Below the pieces are notes generated by a model. That model saw only the letters and a program-made list of their open reading frames with translations. It searched no databases and had not been told where the DNA came from. Shown one piece after another: positions 17,235 to 27,439 of a stretch of DNA of 64,000 nt (position 1 is its first letter; every line of letters begins with the position of its first letter). A program made the position numbers and the translations under genes. Source of the stretch: Agrococcus baldri (GTDB lineage: Bacteria; Actinomycetota; Actinomycetes; Actinomycetales; Microbacteriaceae); NCBI GenBank assembly GCA_007988785.1, contig BJUU01000013.1:18769-82768 (forward strand). The letters are read 5' to 3'.

Positions 17235-18503
17235 ATGCCTGCCGCAGAGATCCGCCCCGGTCAGATCGTCGAGCTCACCATCGACAACGTCGCCCACGGC
17301 GGCCGCTTCGTCGGCCGCTACGGCGCCACCGAGACCGAGCGCGGCCGCGTCGTCTTCGTGCCCGACACCATGCCGGGCGAGACCGTGCGCGCGCAGGTGG
17401 TGGAGGTGAAGAAGTCCTTCGCCAGCGCCGTCGCGCTCGAGGTGCTCGACGCATCCGCCGACCGCGTCGAGCACGTCTGGCGCGAGGCCGCCATCGGTCG
17501 CGCGCCCGCCGAGCGCGCCGGGGGTGCCGAGTTCGGGCACATCCGGCTCGCCCGCCAGCGCGAGCTCAAGCAGCGCGTCATCGAGGACGCCCTGCAGCGC
17601 ACCGGCGGCATCACGCGCGAGGTGGCAGTGCAGGCCGCACCCGGCGACGACGCGCGCGGCGGCCTCGGCTGGCGCACCCGCACCCGGCTGCACGTCGACG
17701 ACCGCGGCCGCCAGGGGCCGTTCGCGCCCCGCAGCCACGAGGTCGTGCCGGTCACGAGCCTGCCGCTCGCGACCCAGGGCATCCAGCGCTCCGCGCAGCT
17801 CGACCAGCGCCTGCCCGGCGTCACCGCCGTCGACTACGTCGCGTGGGGTGAGGGCGAGGTCGACGTGATCGCGATGGAGGGCGCTCCCGAGCGCGGCCGC
17901 ACCGACACGATCGTCGAGACCGTCGGCGAGCGCGAGTTCCAGCTCGACCGCTCGGGCTTCTGGCAGGTGCACCGCGAGGCCGCCGGCGTGCTGACGGATG
18001 CGGTGCGGCGCGTCATCGACACGACGCGCGTCGATCCCGCCGGCTGGTCGCTCGACCTCTACGGCGGCGTCGGCCTGTTCGCGGCGACGATCGCCGAGAC
18101 GCTCGGGGAGCGCACGCGCGTGACGAGCGTCGAGGGCGACGAGGTGGCGACCGACCACGCGAGCGAGAACCTCGCCGAATGGCTGGGCGCGAACGCCGAG
18201 ACCGGCCGCGTCGACCGCTGGCTGCGCGAGCTGGCAGGGCGCGCGAGCCAGGCCGAGCGCGAGCGGCTCGCGCACGGGCTCATCGTGCTCGACCCGCCGC
18301 GCGCCGGTGCCGGCCTCGAGGTGGTCGAGCAGATCGCGGGGCTCGAGCCGGCGCAGATCGTCTACGTCGCGTGCGACCCGGTGGCGCTCGCACGCGACGC
18401 GAAGCTGCTCGGCGAGCGCGGCTGGCAGCTCGACACGCTCGAGGCGTTCGATCTGTTCCCGCATACGCATCACGTCGAAGCGGTTGCCTCCTTCCGCCGC
18501 TGA
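17235..18503 (+). CDS. TRAM-domain RNA (uracil-5-)-methyltransferase, RumA/TrmA type
   Basis: A 422-residue SAM-dependent RNA methyltransferase. An N-terminal TRAM-like beta-barrel (~1-65: PGQIVELTIDNVAHGGRFVG, then VPDTMPGETV) binds RNA. The C-terminal Rossmann domain has DLYGGVGLFAATIAE (SAM site), VLDPPRAGAG and the catalytic-Cys motif VYVACDPVALARD near residue 380. The DRSGFWQVH segment is also typical. It most likely makes 5-methyluridine in rRNA or tRNA; the exact target is not readable. No N-terminal Fe-S cysteine cluster like that of E. coli RumA is visible. The start at 17235 has GGGAGG 8 nt upstream. Confidence 0.88.
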   Translation: MPAAEIRPGQIVELTIDNVAHGGRFVGRYGATETERGRVVFVPDTMPGETVRAQVVEVKKSFASAVALEVLDASADRVEHVWREAAIGRAPAERAGGAEFGHIRLARQRELKQRVIEDALQRTGGITREVAVQAAPGDDARGGLGWRTRTRLHVDDRGRQGPFAPRSHEVVPVTSLPLATQGIQRSAQLDQRLPGVTAVDYVAWGEGEVDVIAMEGAPERGRTDTIVETVGEREFQLDRSGFWQVHREAAGVLTDAVRRVIDTTRVDPAGWSLDLYGGVGLFAATIAETLGERTRVTSVEGDEVATDHASENLAEWLGANAETGRVDRWLRELAGRASQAERERLAHGLIVLDPPRAGAGLEVVEQIAGLEPAQIVYVACDPVALARDAKLLGERGWQLDTLEAFDLFPHTHHVEAVASFRR

Positions 18504-18548
18504 CGGTTCCGCTGAGCGGCGTCCGGCGCCTGTCTCCCGTGTGACATC

Positions 18549-18569
18549 CGTCCCGCCGGAGACGGGACG
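18549..18569. terminator. Hairpin downstream of the methyltransferase gene
   Basis: CGTCCCG and CGGGACG form a perfect 7-bp stem with a 7-nt loop, 45 bp after the stop. No U-run follows, which is common in this GC range. A transcription terminator is plausible. Confidence 0.45.
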
Positions 18570-18645
18570 TCGCGCCCTGGGGCGCATCCCGCGCGGTTCC
18601 TAACGTCGTAGTCGACCCATTGGAACCGCCCCAGGGAGGCACCGA

Positions 18646-19098
18646 ATGACCACCGACTTCGACATCACCGCAGAGCGCACCCCAGGCACCGAGGTCGCTC
18701 GCCTCGCCACCCGCAGCCGTCGCGTCCGACGGCTCCTCACCGTGATCGCGGGCGCGCTGCTCGCACTCGTCGTGTGGGCGATCGCCGTGCCCGTCGCGGG
18801 CCTCGAGCTCGTGGTCGGATCCGGCCAGAGCATGCAGCTCGTCGGCCCCGACGGCGTCGCGCTCTCGTCGCTGCTGCTCGGCTTCGGCGCCTGGGCGCTG
18901 CTGGCGCTGCTCGAGAGGCTGGGCGAGCGCGGCCGCCGCTTCTGGCAGGTGACCGGCTGGCTCGTGCTCGCGCTCTCGCTCGCCGGTCCCATCGCGATGG
19001 GCGGCGCCCCCGCCGTGCTCGTCGCGCTGCTGGCGATGCACCTGGTGGTGGGCGTGACCGTCATCCTCGGCCTCGCGCACCGCCGGGCCGGTGCGTAG
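18646..19098 (+). CDS. Four-helix membrane protein, DUF6069-like
   Basis: 150 residues with a polar N-terminus of about 30 residues and four hydrophobic segments (about 31-53, 68-90, 101-118 and 121-143). The arrangement, with the VGPDGVALSSLLLGFGAWALLALLER loop-helix unit, resembles actinobacterial DUF6069 proteins. No catalytic residues are recognised. GGGAGG lies 6 nt before the ATG. The stop is close to the sensor kinase start, so the protein may be part of the signal-sensing unit or simply cotranscribed with it. Confidence 0.65.
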   Translation: MTTDFDITAERTPGTEVARLATRSRRVRRLLTVIAGALLALVVWAIAVPVAGLELVVGSGQSMQLVGPDGVALSSLLLGFGAWALLALLERLGERGRRFWQVTGWLVLALSLAGPIAMGGAPAVLVALLAMHLVVGVTVILGLAHRRAGA

Positions 19099-19120
19099 CG
19101 TGGGCGGCACGGAGGTGCCC

Positions 19121-20296
19121 ATGCAGCGCGACGCCACCAGCGTCATGCCCCACCAGCAGCGCGCCCTCGGCCTCGAGCGCATCGCTCGCTGGCCGGGGGC
19201 GTGGTTCGCCATCCTGTGGCTGCCGATCCTGCTGGCCGGCCCCGTCGTCGAGGCGGCGCTCGACGCCGACTGGCTGCGCGGCCTCGCGCTGCTCGCCTTC
19301 GGCGGCGCGTTCGCCGTCACGGTGCAGCTGCCCTTCCGCGACCGCCGGCGGTGGCTCGCCGAGCTCGCCTTCGCCATCGTGGTCGTGCTGTTCGTCGCCT
19401 ACTTCGCGATCTGGCAGCGCGACAGCGCATTCCTGCATCCGCTCATGTCGATCGGCGCCGCCGTCGCCGTGCGGCCGCGCGTCGCCCTCGGCATCGTCGT
19501 CGGGCTCACGATCAGCGGCGCATCCGCGCTCGGCATCGAGCGCGGCTCGCTCGAGGACGCCATGCTGCTCGCCTTCGCCACACTGATGGCGGGCGTCGCG
19601 AGCTTCCTGGTGCAGCAGCTGATCGAGCTCGCCCGGCGCCTGCGCGCCGCGCAGCGGCGGCTCGCGCAGACCGCGGTCGCAGAGGAGCGCCAGCGATTCT
19701 CGCGCGACCTGCACGACCTGCTCGGCCACACGCTCTCGGTGATCGTCGTGAAGGCAGAGGCCGTGCGCCGGCTCGCCGAGCGCGAGCCGCGAGCCGCGGC
19801 CGAGCACGCCGCCGAGATCGAGACGGTGGGCCGCCACGCCCTCGCCGAGGTGCGGCAGGTGGTCTCCGGCTACCGCGCCGCCGGCCTCGCCGACGCGATC
19901 GAGACCGCCCGCTCCGCGCTCGCGCCCCGCGGCATCTCGGTGCGGGCGCGGCTGCCGGAGGCCGAGCTCGACGACGAGACGGATGCGCTGCTCGGCTGGA
20001 TCGTGCGGGAGGGCACCACGAACGTCCTCCGCCACGCCCGCGCCGCCACGACCTGCCGGGTGCAGGTCACCGCGAGGGGCGAGACGGTGCGCATCGAGAT
20101 CCGCGACGACGGCCGCGCCGGCGCCCTCGATAGCCGCGGCGACGGCAGCGGCATCGCCGGCCTGCGCGAGCGCATCGACCGGGTGGGCGGCGTGCTCACC
20201 GCCGGGCCGACGCCCGACGGCTACCGCCTGGCCGCCACGGTGCCGGCCCGGCCCGGCGAGCGGGGCGGGCCCGCGCATCCGGAGGCCGCGTCGTGA
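19121..20296 (+). CDS. Membrane sensor histidine kinase (NarL/DesK class)
   Basis: A 391-residue kinase. About five hydrophobic segments fill the first ~170 residues, followed by the dimerisation and phosphoacceptor helix with the histidine in SRDLHDLLGHTLSV (~195). The ATPase domain has the N-box GTTNVLRHA and the G-box sequences IEIRDDGRAG and GSGIAGLRERI. This is the HisKA_3 class that signals to LuxR-type regulators. A GTG at 19091 is also in frame, but the ATG at 19121 has GGAGG 5 nt upstream and is preferred. The stop overlaps the regulator start by 4 nt. The signal is unknown; DesK-like kinases often sense membrane state. Confidence 0.9.
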   Translation: MQRDATSVMPHQQRALGLERIARWPGAWFAILWLPILLAGPVVEAALDADWLRGLALLAFGGAFAVTVQLPFRDRRRWLAELAFAIVVVLFVAYFAIWQRDSAFLHPLMSIGAAVAVRPRVALGIVVGLTISGASALGIERGSLEDAMLLAFATLMAGVASFLVQQLIELARRLRAAQRRLAQTAVAEERQRFSRDLHDLLGHTLSVIVVKAEAVRRLAEREPRAAAEHAAEIETVGRHALAEVRQVVSGYRAAGLADAIETARSALAPRGISVRARLPEAELDDETDALLGWIVREGTTNVLRHARAATTCRVQVTARGETVRIEIRDDGRAGALDSRGDGSGIAGLRERIDRVGGVLTAGPTPDGYRLAATVPARPGERGGPAHPEAAS

Positions 20297-20907
20297 GCGA
20301 GCAGATCGGCATCCTGATCGCCGAGGACCAGGGCATGATGCGCTCGGCGCTCGCGAGCCTGCTCGAGCTCGAAGACGACCTGCGCGTGGTCGAGCAGGTC
20401 GCGCGCGGCGACGAGGTGATCGCCGCCGCCGAGCGGGTGCGGCCCGACGTGGTGCTGCTCGACATCGAGCTGCCCGGTCGCAGCGGCCTCGACCTGATCG
20501 ACGAGCTGCTGCGCGCCGTCCCGGGCGTGCGCGTGGTGGTGGTGACGACCTTCGGCCGACCCGGCTACCTGCGGCGCGCGATGGCGGCGGGGGCGAGCGG
20601 CTTCCTGGTGAAGGACGACCCGGTCGAGCAGCTCGCCAGGGCGATCCGCGACGTGATGGCGGGCGGCATCGTCGTCGACCCGGCGCTGTCGGCGCGAGCG
20701 CTCGCCTCCGGCCCCGACCCGCTCAGCGAGCGGGAGCGCGAGGTGCTCGTGCGGGGCGCCGACGGTGCGACCATCGCCGACATCGCCGCCGCGCTGCACC
20801 TCTCGGAGAGCACCGTGCGCAACTACCTCTCGGCCGCGATCGGCAAGCTCGGCGCCCGCAACCGCGGCGAGGCGCTCAGCATCGCCCGCCGCAACGGCTG
20901 GGCGTAG
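20293..20907 (+). CDS. LuxR-family response regulator
   Basis: 204 residues. The receiver domain (~1-120) has the acidic pair in IAEDQG, the phosphoacceptor Asp in VVLLDIELPGRSG (~56), Thr in VVVTTFG and Lys in GFLVKDD. The C-terminal LuxR helix-turn-helix (~140-200) has LSEREREVLVRGADG and LHLSESTVRNYLS. The GTG start overlaps the kinase stop, so this is the cognate partner of the upstream kinase. Targets are not evident. The adjacent DUF6069-like membrane protein gene is one candidate. Confidence 0.93.
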   Translation: MSEQIGILIAEDQGMMRSALASLLELEDDLRVVEQVARGDEVIAAAERVRPDVVLLDIELPGRSGLDLIDELLRAVPGVRVVVVTTFGRPGYLRRAMAAGASGFLVKDDPVEQLARAIRDVMAGGIVVDPALSARALASGPDPLSEREREVLVRGADGATIADIAAALHLSESTVRNYLSAAIGKLGARNRGEALSIARRNGWA

Positions 20908-20953
20908 CCGTCCGAGCCTCGCAGCGGTCACGCGCCGGCGATACGGTTGCGAC

Positions 20954-21976
20954 GTGAGGGCAGCGGTGAGCACGCGCTACGGCGCGCCCGAGGTGGTGGC
21001 GGTGCGCGACGTCGCCGCGCCCGAGCCGGGGGAGGACGAGCTGCTCATCCGCGTGGACGCGACGACCGTCAACCGCACGGACTGCGCCTACCGGGCCGCG
21101 CATCCGTTCTTCGTGCGCTCCTTCACCGGGCTGCGACGGCCCAGGCGCACGGTGCTCGGCACCGAGTTCGCCGGCGAGGTCGTCGGCGCGGGCGGCGCGG
21201 TCGACCGGTTCGCGGTGGGCGACCGCGTGTTCGGCTACTGCGAGGGCCGCTTCGGCGCGCACGCCGAGTTGCTGGTCGTGCAGCAGGACTCGATGGTGGC
21301 GACCGTGCCGGAGGGCATCGACCAGGCGTCGGCCGCCGCCGCCTCGGAGGGCAGCCACTACGCCGCCTCGACGATCCGACGCGCCGGTGTGCGCCCGGGC
21401 GACCGCGTGCTCGTGAACGGGGCGACCGGCGCCATCGGCTCGGCCGCCGTGCAGCTGCTCGCGGCGATGGGCGCCGACGTCACCGCCGTCTGCCACCGCG
21501 AGCACGTCGAGCTCGTGCGCGGCCTCGGCGCCTCCCGCGTGATCGCGCTCGAGGACGAGGAGGTCACGCGGGGATCGCAGCGCTTCGAGGTCGTGATCGA
21601 CGCGGTCGGCAAGAGCACCTTCTGGCGCTGCCGGCGCATCCTCGCGCCGAACGGCGTCTACACCTCCACCGAGCTCGGACCGGGCTGGCAGAACCTGCCG
21701 CTCGCGCTGCTCGGGCTCGCGCGCCGCAGCGGGCGACGGGTGGTCTTCGCGCCGCCCGACGAGGGCCGGCCGATGATCGAGCGCATCCGCGAGCAGCTCG
21801 CGACGGGCGAGCTGCGGCCCGTCATCGACCGCAGCTACCCGCTCGAGCGGATCGTCGACGCCTACCGCTACGTCGAGCGCGGGCAGAAGCTCGGCAGCGT
21901 GATCATCGCGGTGCGCCCGGATGCGCTGCGCCTCGACGCGGGGCAGGCCGAGGCGGGCGACGAGCCGCGCGCCTGA
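20954..21976 (+). CDS. Medium-chain dehydrogenase/reductase (quinone oxidoreductase-like)
   Basis: A 340-residue MDR protein. The N-terminal GroES-like domain has PEPGEDELLIRVDATTVNRTD and GTEFAGEVVGAGG. The Rossmann domain has the NAD(P) motif NGATGAIGSAAVQLL (~155-170). The catalytic-zinc Cys/His set of alcohol dehydrogenases is missing, so a zinc-free NAD(P)H-dependent quinone or enone reductase is most likely. The GTG start is preceded by TACGGT at 6 nt, a leaderless arrangement. The gene converges on a flavoprotein monooxygenase gene, and the two stops are joined by a tandem repeat. Confidence 0.88.
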   Translation: MRAAVSTRYGAPEVVAVRDVAAPEPGEDELLIRVDATTVNRTDCAYRAAHPFFVRSFTGLRRPRRTVLGTEFAGEVVGAGGAVDRFAVGDRVFGYCEGRFGAHAELLVVQQDSMVATVPEGIDQASAAAASEGSHYAASTIRRAGVRPGDRVLVNGATGAIGSAAVQLLAAMGADVTAVCHREHVELVRGLGASRVIALEDEEVTRGSQRFEVVIDAVGKSTFWRCRRILAPNGVYTSTELGPGWQNLPLALLGLARRSGRRVVFAPPDEGRPMIERIREQLATGELRPVIDRSYPLERIVDAYRYVERGQKLGSVIIAVRPDALRLDAGQAEAGDEPRA

Positions 21977-22018
21977 GCCTCAGCGCGCCTGAGCCTCAGC
22001 GAGCCTGAGCCTCAGCGC
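21971..22018. repeat. Three tandem 16-bp repeats joining two convergent stop codons
   Basis: The unit GCCTGAGCCTCAGCGC occurs three times head to tail; the middle copy ends in GA instead of GC. Each unit contains the palindrome CTGAG-C-CTCAG. The first copy supplies the TGA stop of the oxidoreductase, and the third supplies the stop of the monooxygenase on the other strand. The intergenic region consists almost wholly of this repeat. Replication slippage is the likely origin. Confidence 0.9.
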
Positions 22019-23142
22019 GCCTTCGTCACGCCGCCCGCGGCGCGCGCGACCAGCTGCGCGACGCCGGGCAGCGCCGCCGCCCGCCAGACGGCCCGCTGCG
22101 CCTCGAGCTCGAGCCGCGTGTGGGGAGCGAAGGTCGCCTGCGCGCGCCGCCCGCGCGCCTGCTCGCGCTCGATCACCGGCCGCCAGTCGCGCTCGTACGC
22201 CGCGAGCCCGGCCGTCACGTCGGAGGGATGCCGCGCGAACGCGAGCTCCTCGGCGAGCCGCTCCGCCCCCGCGATCGCGAGCGAAGCACCCTGGCCGGCG
22301 AGCAGCGAGACCGCCGCGCACGCGTCGCCCAGCAGCACGACGCGGCCGCGCACCCACGGCTCCACGACGGTCTGGGCGACGTCGTCGATGTAGGGGTCGC
22401 GCACGCCGCGCACGGCTCGGCGGCCGAGCACGCCCAGCTCGCTGATCGCCCGCCGGGCGCCCGCGGCGCCGACGCCGCGCAGCACCGCGAAGCCCGTCTC
22501 GCCCAGCGGTGCGACCACGAGCTGCCGGTCGAGCTCCAGCTGCATCGCGACCCTGCCATCGAGGTCGGCGCTGAGGCCCGCGTCCTCGCCGATCCAGGCG
22601 ACGGCGATGAGGTCGGCGACCGGCCGCACGAAGCGCTCGGGCGGCCCCCAGACGAGCTGCCGCACGCGCGATCCGACCCCGTCGGCGCCCACGAGCAGGT
22701 CGGCCTCCACCCGCTCGCCGTCCGAGAGCAGCACGTGCACGTGCACGCCGTCGTCATGCGCCGTCTCCACCTGCGTGCCCCAGCGCATCCGCACGCCCTC
22801 CGGCAGCGCCGCCTGCAGCGCGTCGACGATCTGCGGCCGCAGGATCGTCATGTAGCGACCGGCGACGGCCTGCTCGACGAGCGAGATCGGCAGCCGTGCG
22901 CGCACCCGCCCCGAGGCATCCACCGACCGCAGCTCGTCGAACGCCTCGGCGCGCGCCCGCAGCGCCGGCAGCAGGCCCAGCCGCTCCGCCGCGTCGAAGC
23001 CGGGCCCGAAGAAGTCGATCAGGTACCCGGATGCGCGCGGCGCCCTGGCGCGCTCGACGACGTCGACGCTCCACCCGTCGAGCGCCAGCCGGCCGGCGAG
23101 CGCGAGACCGGCGACTCCGGCGCCCGAGACGATCGCATGCAT
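22012..23142 (-). CDS. FAD-dependent monooxygenase (PHBH-type flavoprotein)
   Basis: A 376-residue class A flavoprotein hydroxylase. The FAD site is VSGAGVAGLALAGRLAL (residues 5-21). The NAD(P)H/FAD DG motif is LLVGADGVGSRVRQ, and the second FAD motif GRVVLLGDACAAVSLLAGQGAS contains the GD pair. Substrate is not readable; relatives hydroxylate aromatics or act on drugs and polyketides. The ATG at 23142 begins the conserved N-terminus, with TAGCCT 7 nt upstream. The longer upstream frame carries no family sequence. Confidence 0.9.
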   Translation of the reverse strand: MHAIVSGAGVAGLALAGRLALDGWSVDVVERARAPRASGYLIDFFGPGFDAAERLGLLPALRARAEAFDELRSVDASGRVRARLPISLVEQAVAGRYMTILRPQIVDALQAALPEGVRMRWGTQVETAHDDGVHVHVLLSDGERVEADLLVGADGVGSRVRQLVWGPPERFVRPVADLIAVAWIGEDAGLSADLDGRVAMQLELDRQLVVAPLGETGFAVLRGVGAAGARRAISELGVLGRRAVRGVRDPYIDDVAQTVVEPWVRGRVVLLGDACAAVSLLAGQGASLAIAGAERLAEELAFARHPSDVTAGLAAYERDWRPVIEREQARGRRAQATFAPHTRLELEAQRAVWRAAALPGVAQLVARAAGGVTKAR

Positions 23143-23188
23143 ACCGGCGAGGCTACGCGCACCCGGCGCCGCCAGGCTCGGAGCCCGC

Positions 23189-24151
23189 TCAGCGCAGCAG
23201 CGCCAGCAGCGCCCGCTCCCGAGACCCCCGCAGGCCGATCGTCGCGCCCGCCTCGAAGCGCACGAGCACCTCGGGGTCGATGTAGCTCGAGCGCGCCACG
23301 GCCGGCGTGTTGCCGAGCGCCTCGGCGACCTCCTCGACCGCGGCACGCACCGCGCGCGCCCTCGCGGCCTTCGTGCCGGTCTCGCGGGCGCGGGCCAGCG
23401 CGACCGCCGCGACGATCGTGCCGTGCAGCGTCCGGAAGTCCTTGGCGGTGAACTCGCCGCCCGTCGCCGCCCGCACGGCCTCGTTGAGGTCGGCGTCGCG
23501 CAGCGCGTGCGCACCCTCGTCGTCGCGCCAGGCGAGCAGCCGCGAGCGCCCGGAGCGACCCTGGCGCAGCGCCGCCACGCAGCGTGCGAGCGCCCCGTCG
23601 TCGAGCGCCGTGTCGAAGCGCTGTCCCGACTTGCCGGGGAATCGCAGCCGCACCTCGTCGCCCGCCACGCTCGCGTGCCTGCACAGCAGCGTCATGAGCC
23701 CGCGCGAGCCGTGCTCCTCGGCGTAGGTGTCGCCGCCCGCCCGGATCGCCACCGCGTCCAGCAGCCGCAGCGCAGCCGCCAGCACGCGCTCGCGCGGCAG
23801 CCCCGGCAGCGCGAGGTCGCGCGTGACCTGGCGCCGCATCGCCGGCAGCGCCTCGGCCAGGTCGAGCGCCCGCTCGTGCTTGACGCGGTCGCGGCGCGCG
23901 CTCCAGTCCGGGTGGTAGCGGTACTGCGTGCGGCCCGCGTCGTCGACGCCCGTCGCCTGGATGTGCGCGAGCGGGTCGGCCGCGATCCACACCTCGGTCC
24001 ACGCGGGCGGCAGCACGAGATCCGCGGCGCGCGCCCGGTCGGCGGCCGAGACCGGCCGGCCGCTGTCGTGCCGGTACGACCAGCCGCGCCCCGACCTGCG
24101 TCGCCGGATGCCCGCATCCGACCCCGGGTGCGCCCTGCGCAGTCTCGCCAT
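23189..24151 (-). CDS. DNA topoisomerase IB
   Basis: A 320-residue poxvirus-like type IB topoisomerase; relaxes supercoils through a 3'-phosphotyrosyl intermediate. The N-terminal DNA-binding region has the family motif LPPAWTEVWIAADPLAHIQATG, then YRYHPDWSARRDRVKHERA. The catalytic domain has RGLMTLLCRHASV, a lysine in FPGKSGQ, FTAKDFRTLHGT and the active Tyr in SSYIDPEVL (~290). These enzymes occur widely but patchily in bacteria beside the essential topoisomerases. A -10-like TAGCAT lies 6 nt before the ATG. The gene stands alone on this strand. Confidence 0.93.
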   Translation of the reverse strand: MARLRRAHPGSDAGIRRRRSGRGWSYRHDSGRPVSAADRARAADLVLPPAWTEVWIAADPLAHIQATGVDDAGRTQYRYHPDWSARRDRVKHERALDLAEALPAMRRQVTRDLALPGLPRERVLAAALRLLDAVAIRAGGDTYAEEHGSRGLMTLLCRHASVAGDEVRLRFPGKSGQRFDTALDDGALARCVAALRQGRSGRSRLLAWRDDEGAHALRDADLNEAVRAATGGEFTAKDFRTLHGTIVAAVALARARETGTKAARARAVRAAVEEVAEALGNTPAVARSSYIDPEVLVRFEAGATIGLRGSRERALLALLR

Positions 24152-24177
24152 GGCGAGATGCTAGCGGGGCGCTGGCC

Positions 24178-24387
24178 TCAGTCGCGCTTCCAGCGCACGC
24201 CCGTCTCGGAGCGCGACTTCGCCTGCCAGCGGCTCTCGCTGTCGAGCACGCGGCGGTGCTTCGTCTCGGCCCACTCCTCGGCCATGCCGGTGAGCACGGC
24301 CTCGACCGCAGCGGCCTCCTCGGCCGTCGGCGAGCCGCCCACCACCCGCATGAGGGGTTCGGATGCGTCCCGGTGCTCTGCGCTCAT
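24178..24387 (-). CDS. accE: Acyl-CoA carboxylase epsilon subunit
   Basis: A 69-residue protein with the short epsilon-subunit signature: MRVVGGSPTAEEAAAVEAVL near residues 13-32, and a C-terminal basic/aromatic stretch, ESRWQAKSR, ending VRWKRD. The epsilon subunit stabilises the alpha-beta complex of actinobacterial acyl-CoA carboxylases. It lies 10 nt downstream of the carboxyltransferase gene in the same orientation, which fixes the assignment despite the small size. Confidence 0.88.
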   Translation of the reverse strand: MSAEHRDASEPLMRVVGGSPTAEEAAAVEAVLTGMAEEWAETKHRRVLDSESRWQAKSRSETGVRWKRD

Positions 24388-24397
24388 CGTGCCCCCG

Positions 24398-26029
<1,632 letters not shown>

Positions 26030-26064
26030 GGATGCCACTCTAGACGCCGCCGCATGCGGGGCCT

Positions 26065-26080
26065 TTGTGGACTCCCACAG
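26065..26080. promoter_or_regulatory. Operator-like element between accD and birA
   Basis: A 16-bp near-palindrome. The minus strand reads CTGTGGGAGTCCACAA, with half-sites TGTGG and CCACA around a 4-bp centre. It lies about 35 bp upstream of the accD start and 75 bp upstream of birA. Fourteen of 16 bases match the element upstream of the alpha-subunit gene. The position just 5' of the -10 suits an activator or repressor of the carboxylase genes. Confidence 0.5.
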
Positions 26081-26155
26081 CGTCTGCGCGGGAATCGGTG
26101 GCGATCCTCTCCATCGAATGCGCCGCAGGGGGCCGCGGCGTCCTAGCCTGGGGCC

Positions 26156-26881
26156 ATGCTCTTCCCCGGCGCCGCCCGCATCGCGAAGGTCGTCGAGCTC
26201 GACTCGGTCGGCTCGACCTTCGACGCGGTCGACGAGCGCGCCGCGCACCTGACGACCTGGGCGACGCTCGACCAGCGCGCCGGCCGCGGCCGCCTCGGCA
26301 GGGAGTGGGTGAGCCCGGCCGGCAAGTGCCTCTCGGCGACGGTGCTCGTGCACACCCGGCGGATGCGCGACGACGCGATCGGCTGGATGCCGCTCGCCGC
26401 CGGCCTGGCGCTCGCCGACGCCCTCGACACGCTCGTGGGCGACCGGGCGGGGCTGAAGTGGCCGAACGACGTGCTGGTCGACGGCAGGAAGATCGCCGGC
26501 GTGCTGTGCGAGCGGCGCGGCAGCGCGGTCGCGGTGGGCTTCGGCGTGAACCTCACCCTCGAGCGCGAGGAGCTGCCGACGCCGCACGCGACCTCGCTGA
26601 CGCTCGAGGGCGCGGAGGGCACCGCGCCGGTGCTCGCCGACGCCGTGCTGTGGCACATGCTGCGATCGCTCGACGCGCTGCTGCCGGCGCTCGGCGGCGA
26701 GGGCCTGCGCGCCGCGGTGCTCGCCTCGCTCACCACCATCGGCCGCGACGTGCGCGTCGAGCTGCCCGACGGCGAGCTGCTCGGGCGGGCCGTCGGGCTC
26801 GGCAGCGGGGGCGAGCTGCAGGTGCAGCGCGGCGACGAAATCGTCGACGTGCGGGCCGGTGACGTCGTCCACGTGCGCTGA
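26156..26881 (+). CDS. birA: Biotin--[acetyl-CoA-carboxylase] ligase
   Basis: Activates biotin with ATP and attaches it to the carboxylase lysine. The 241 residues hold a class I ligase: the biotinyl-AMP loop [14 protein letters not shown], the active site [17 protein letters not shown] and GFGVNL, then a small C-terminal SH3-like domain. There is no N-terminal winged helix, so it cannot act as a BirA repressor. TAGCCT lies 6 nt before the ATG, and the transcript is probably leaderless. The gene is divergent from accD, which ties it to its substrate complex. Confidence 0.94.
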   Translation: MLFPGAARIAKVVELDSVGSTFDAVDERAAHLTTWATLDQRAGRGRLGREWVSPAGKCLSATVLVHTRRMRDDAIGWMPLAAGLALADALDTLVGDRAGLKWPNDVLVDGRKIAGVLCERRGSAVAVGFGVNLTLEREELPTPHATSLTLEGAEGTAPVLADAVLWHMLRSLDALLPALGGEGLRAAVLASLTTIGRDVRVELPDGELLGRAVGLGSGGELQVQRGDEIVDVRAGDVVHVR

Positions 26882-27381
26882 TGCGAGAGAATCGTCGGGT
26901 GCCAGCCGGCGAGGAGCGAGTCATCGCGCGCATGCGACCGCATGGGCGCGTGCTCGTCGTGCCCGTGCTCGTGCTGTGGCTGAGCGTCGGGCTGGCCGTG
27001 CTGCTGCTCGATCAGGTGGAGTGGGCGTTCTGGAACATCGCGGTGCTCACGGTCGCGGCGATCGTGGTCGTGCTGCTCACCGTCGTGCCGACGCTCGCCT
27101 GGCTCTCGCGCGGCTTCACCTTCACGACCGAGCGGGTCATCATCCGCACCGGCTTCGGCGGCACCCGCCGCGAGACGATGCTCTCGCGCGTGCACGACGT
27201 GACCGTGCGGCGGCGCGGCCTGCAGGCGGTGTTCGGCGCCGGCGACGTGCTGCTGTCCACCGGCGGCGACCGGGCCGTGATCCTCTCGGACGTGCCGGCT
27301 GCGCCGCTCGTGCAGCGCATGCTCTCCGAGCAGCTCGGCGCGCGCGGCATCGTCGCCCCCGAGGGCGGCGACGGCCCCTGA
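26881..27381 (+). CDS. PH-domain membrane protein (YdbS-like)
   Basis: 166 residues: a basic N-terminus, two hydrophobic helices (about 21-42 and 48-70), then a bacterial PH domain of the bPH2 type with [34 protein letters not shown]. The start overlaps the birA stop (TGATG), so translation is coupled. Such proteins are common next to birA or purK in actinobacteria. The molecular function is not known. Confidence 0.85.
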   Translation: MRENRRVPAGEERVIARMRPHGRVLVVPVLVLWLSVGLAVLLLDQVEWAFWNIAVLTVAAIVVVLLTVVPTLAWLSRGFTFTTERVIIRTGFGGTRRETMLSRVHDVTVRRRGLQAVFGAGDVLLSTGGDRAVILSDVPAAPLVQRMLSEQLGARGIVAPEGGDGP

Positions 27382-27439
27382 TGCCTCACCACCGAACCAC
27401 CACCCGGCGCCGGCAGGCGCCACGCGAAGAGGAGCTCAC

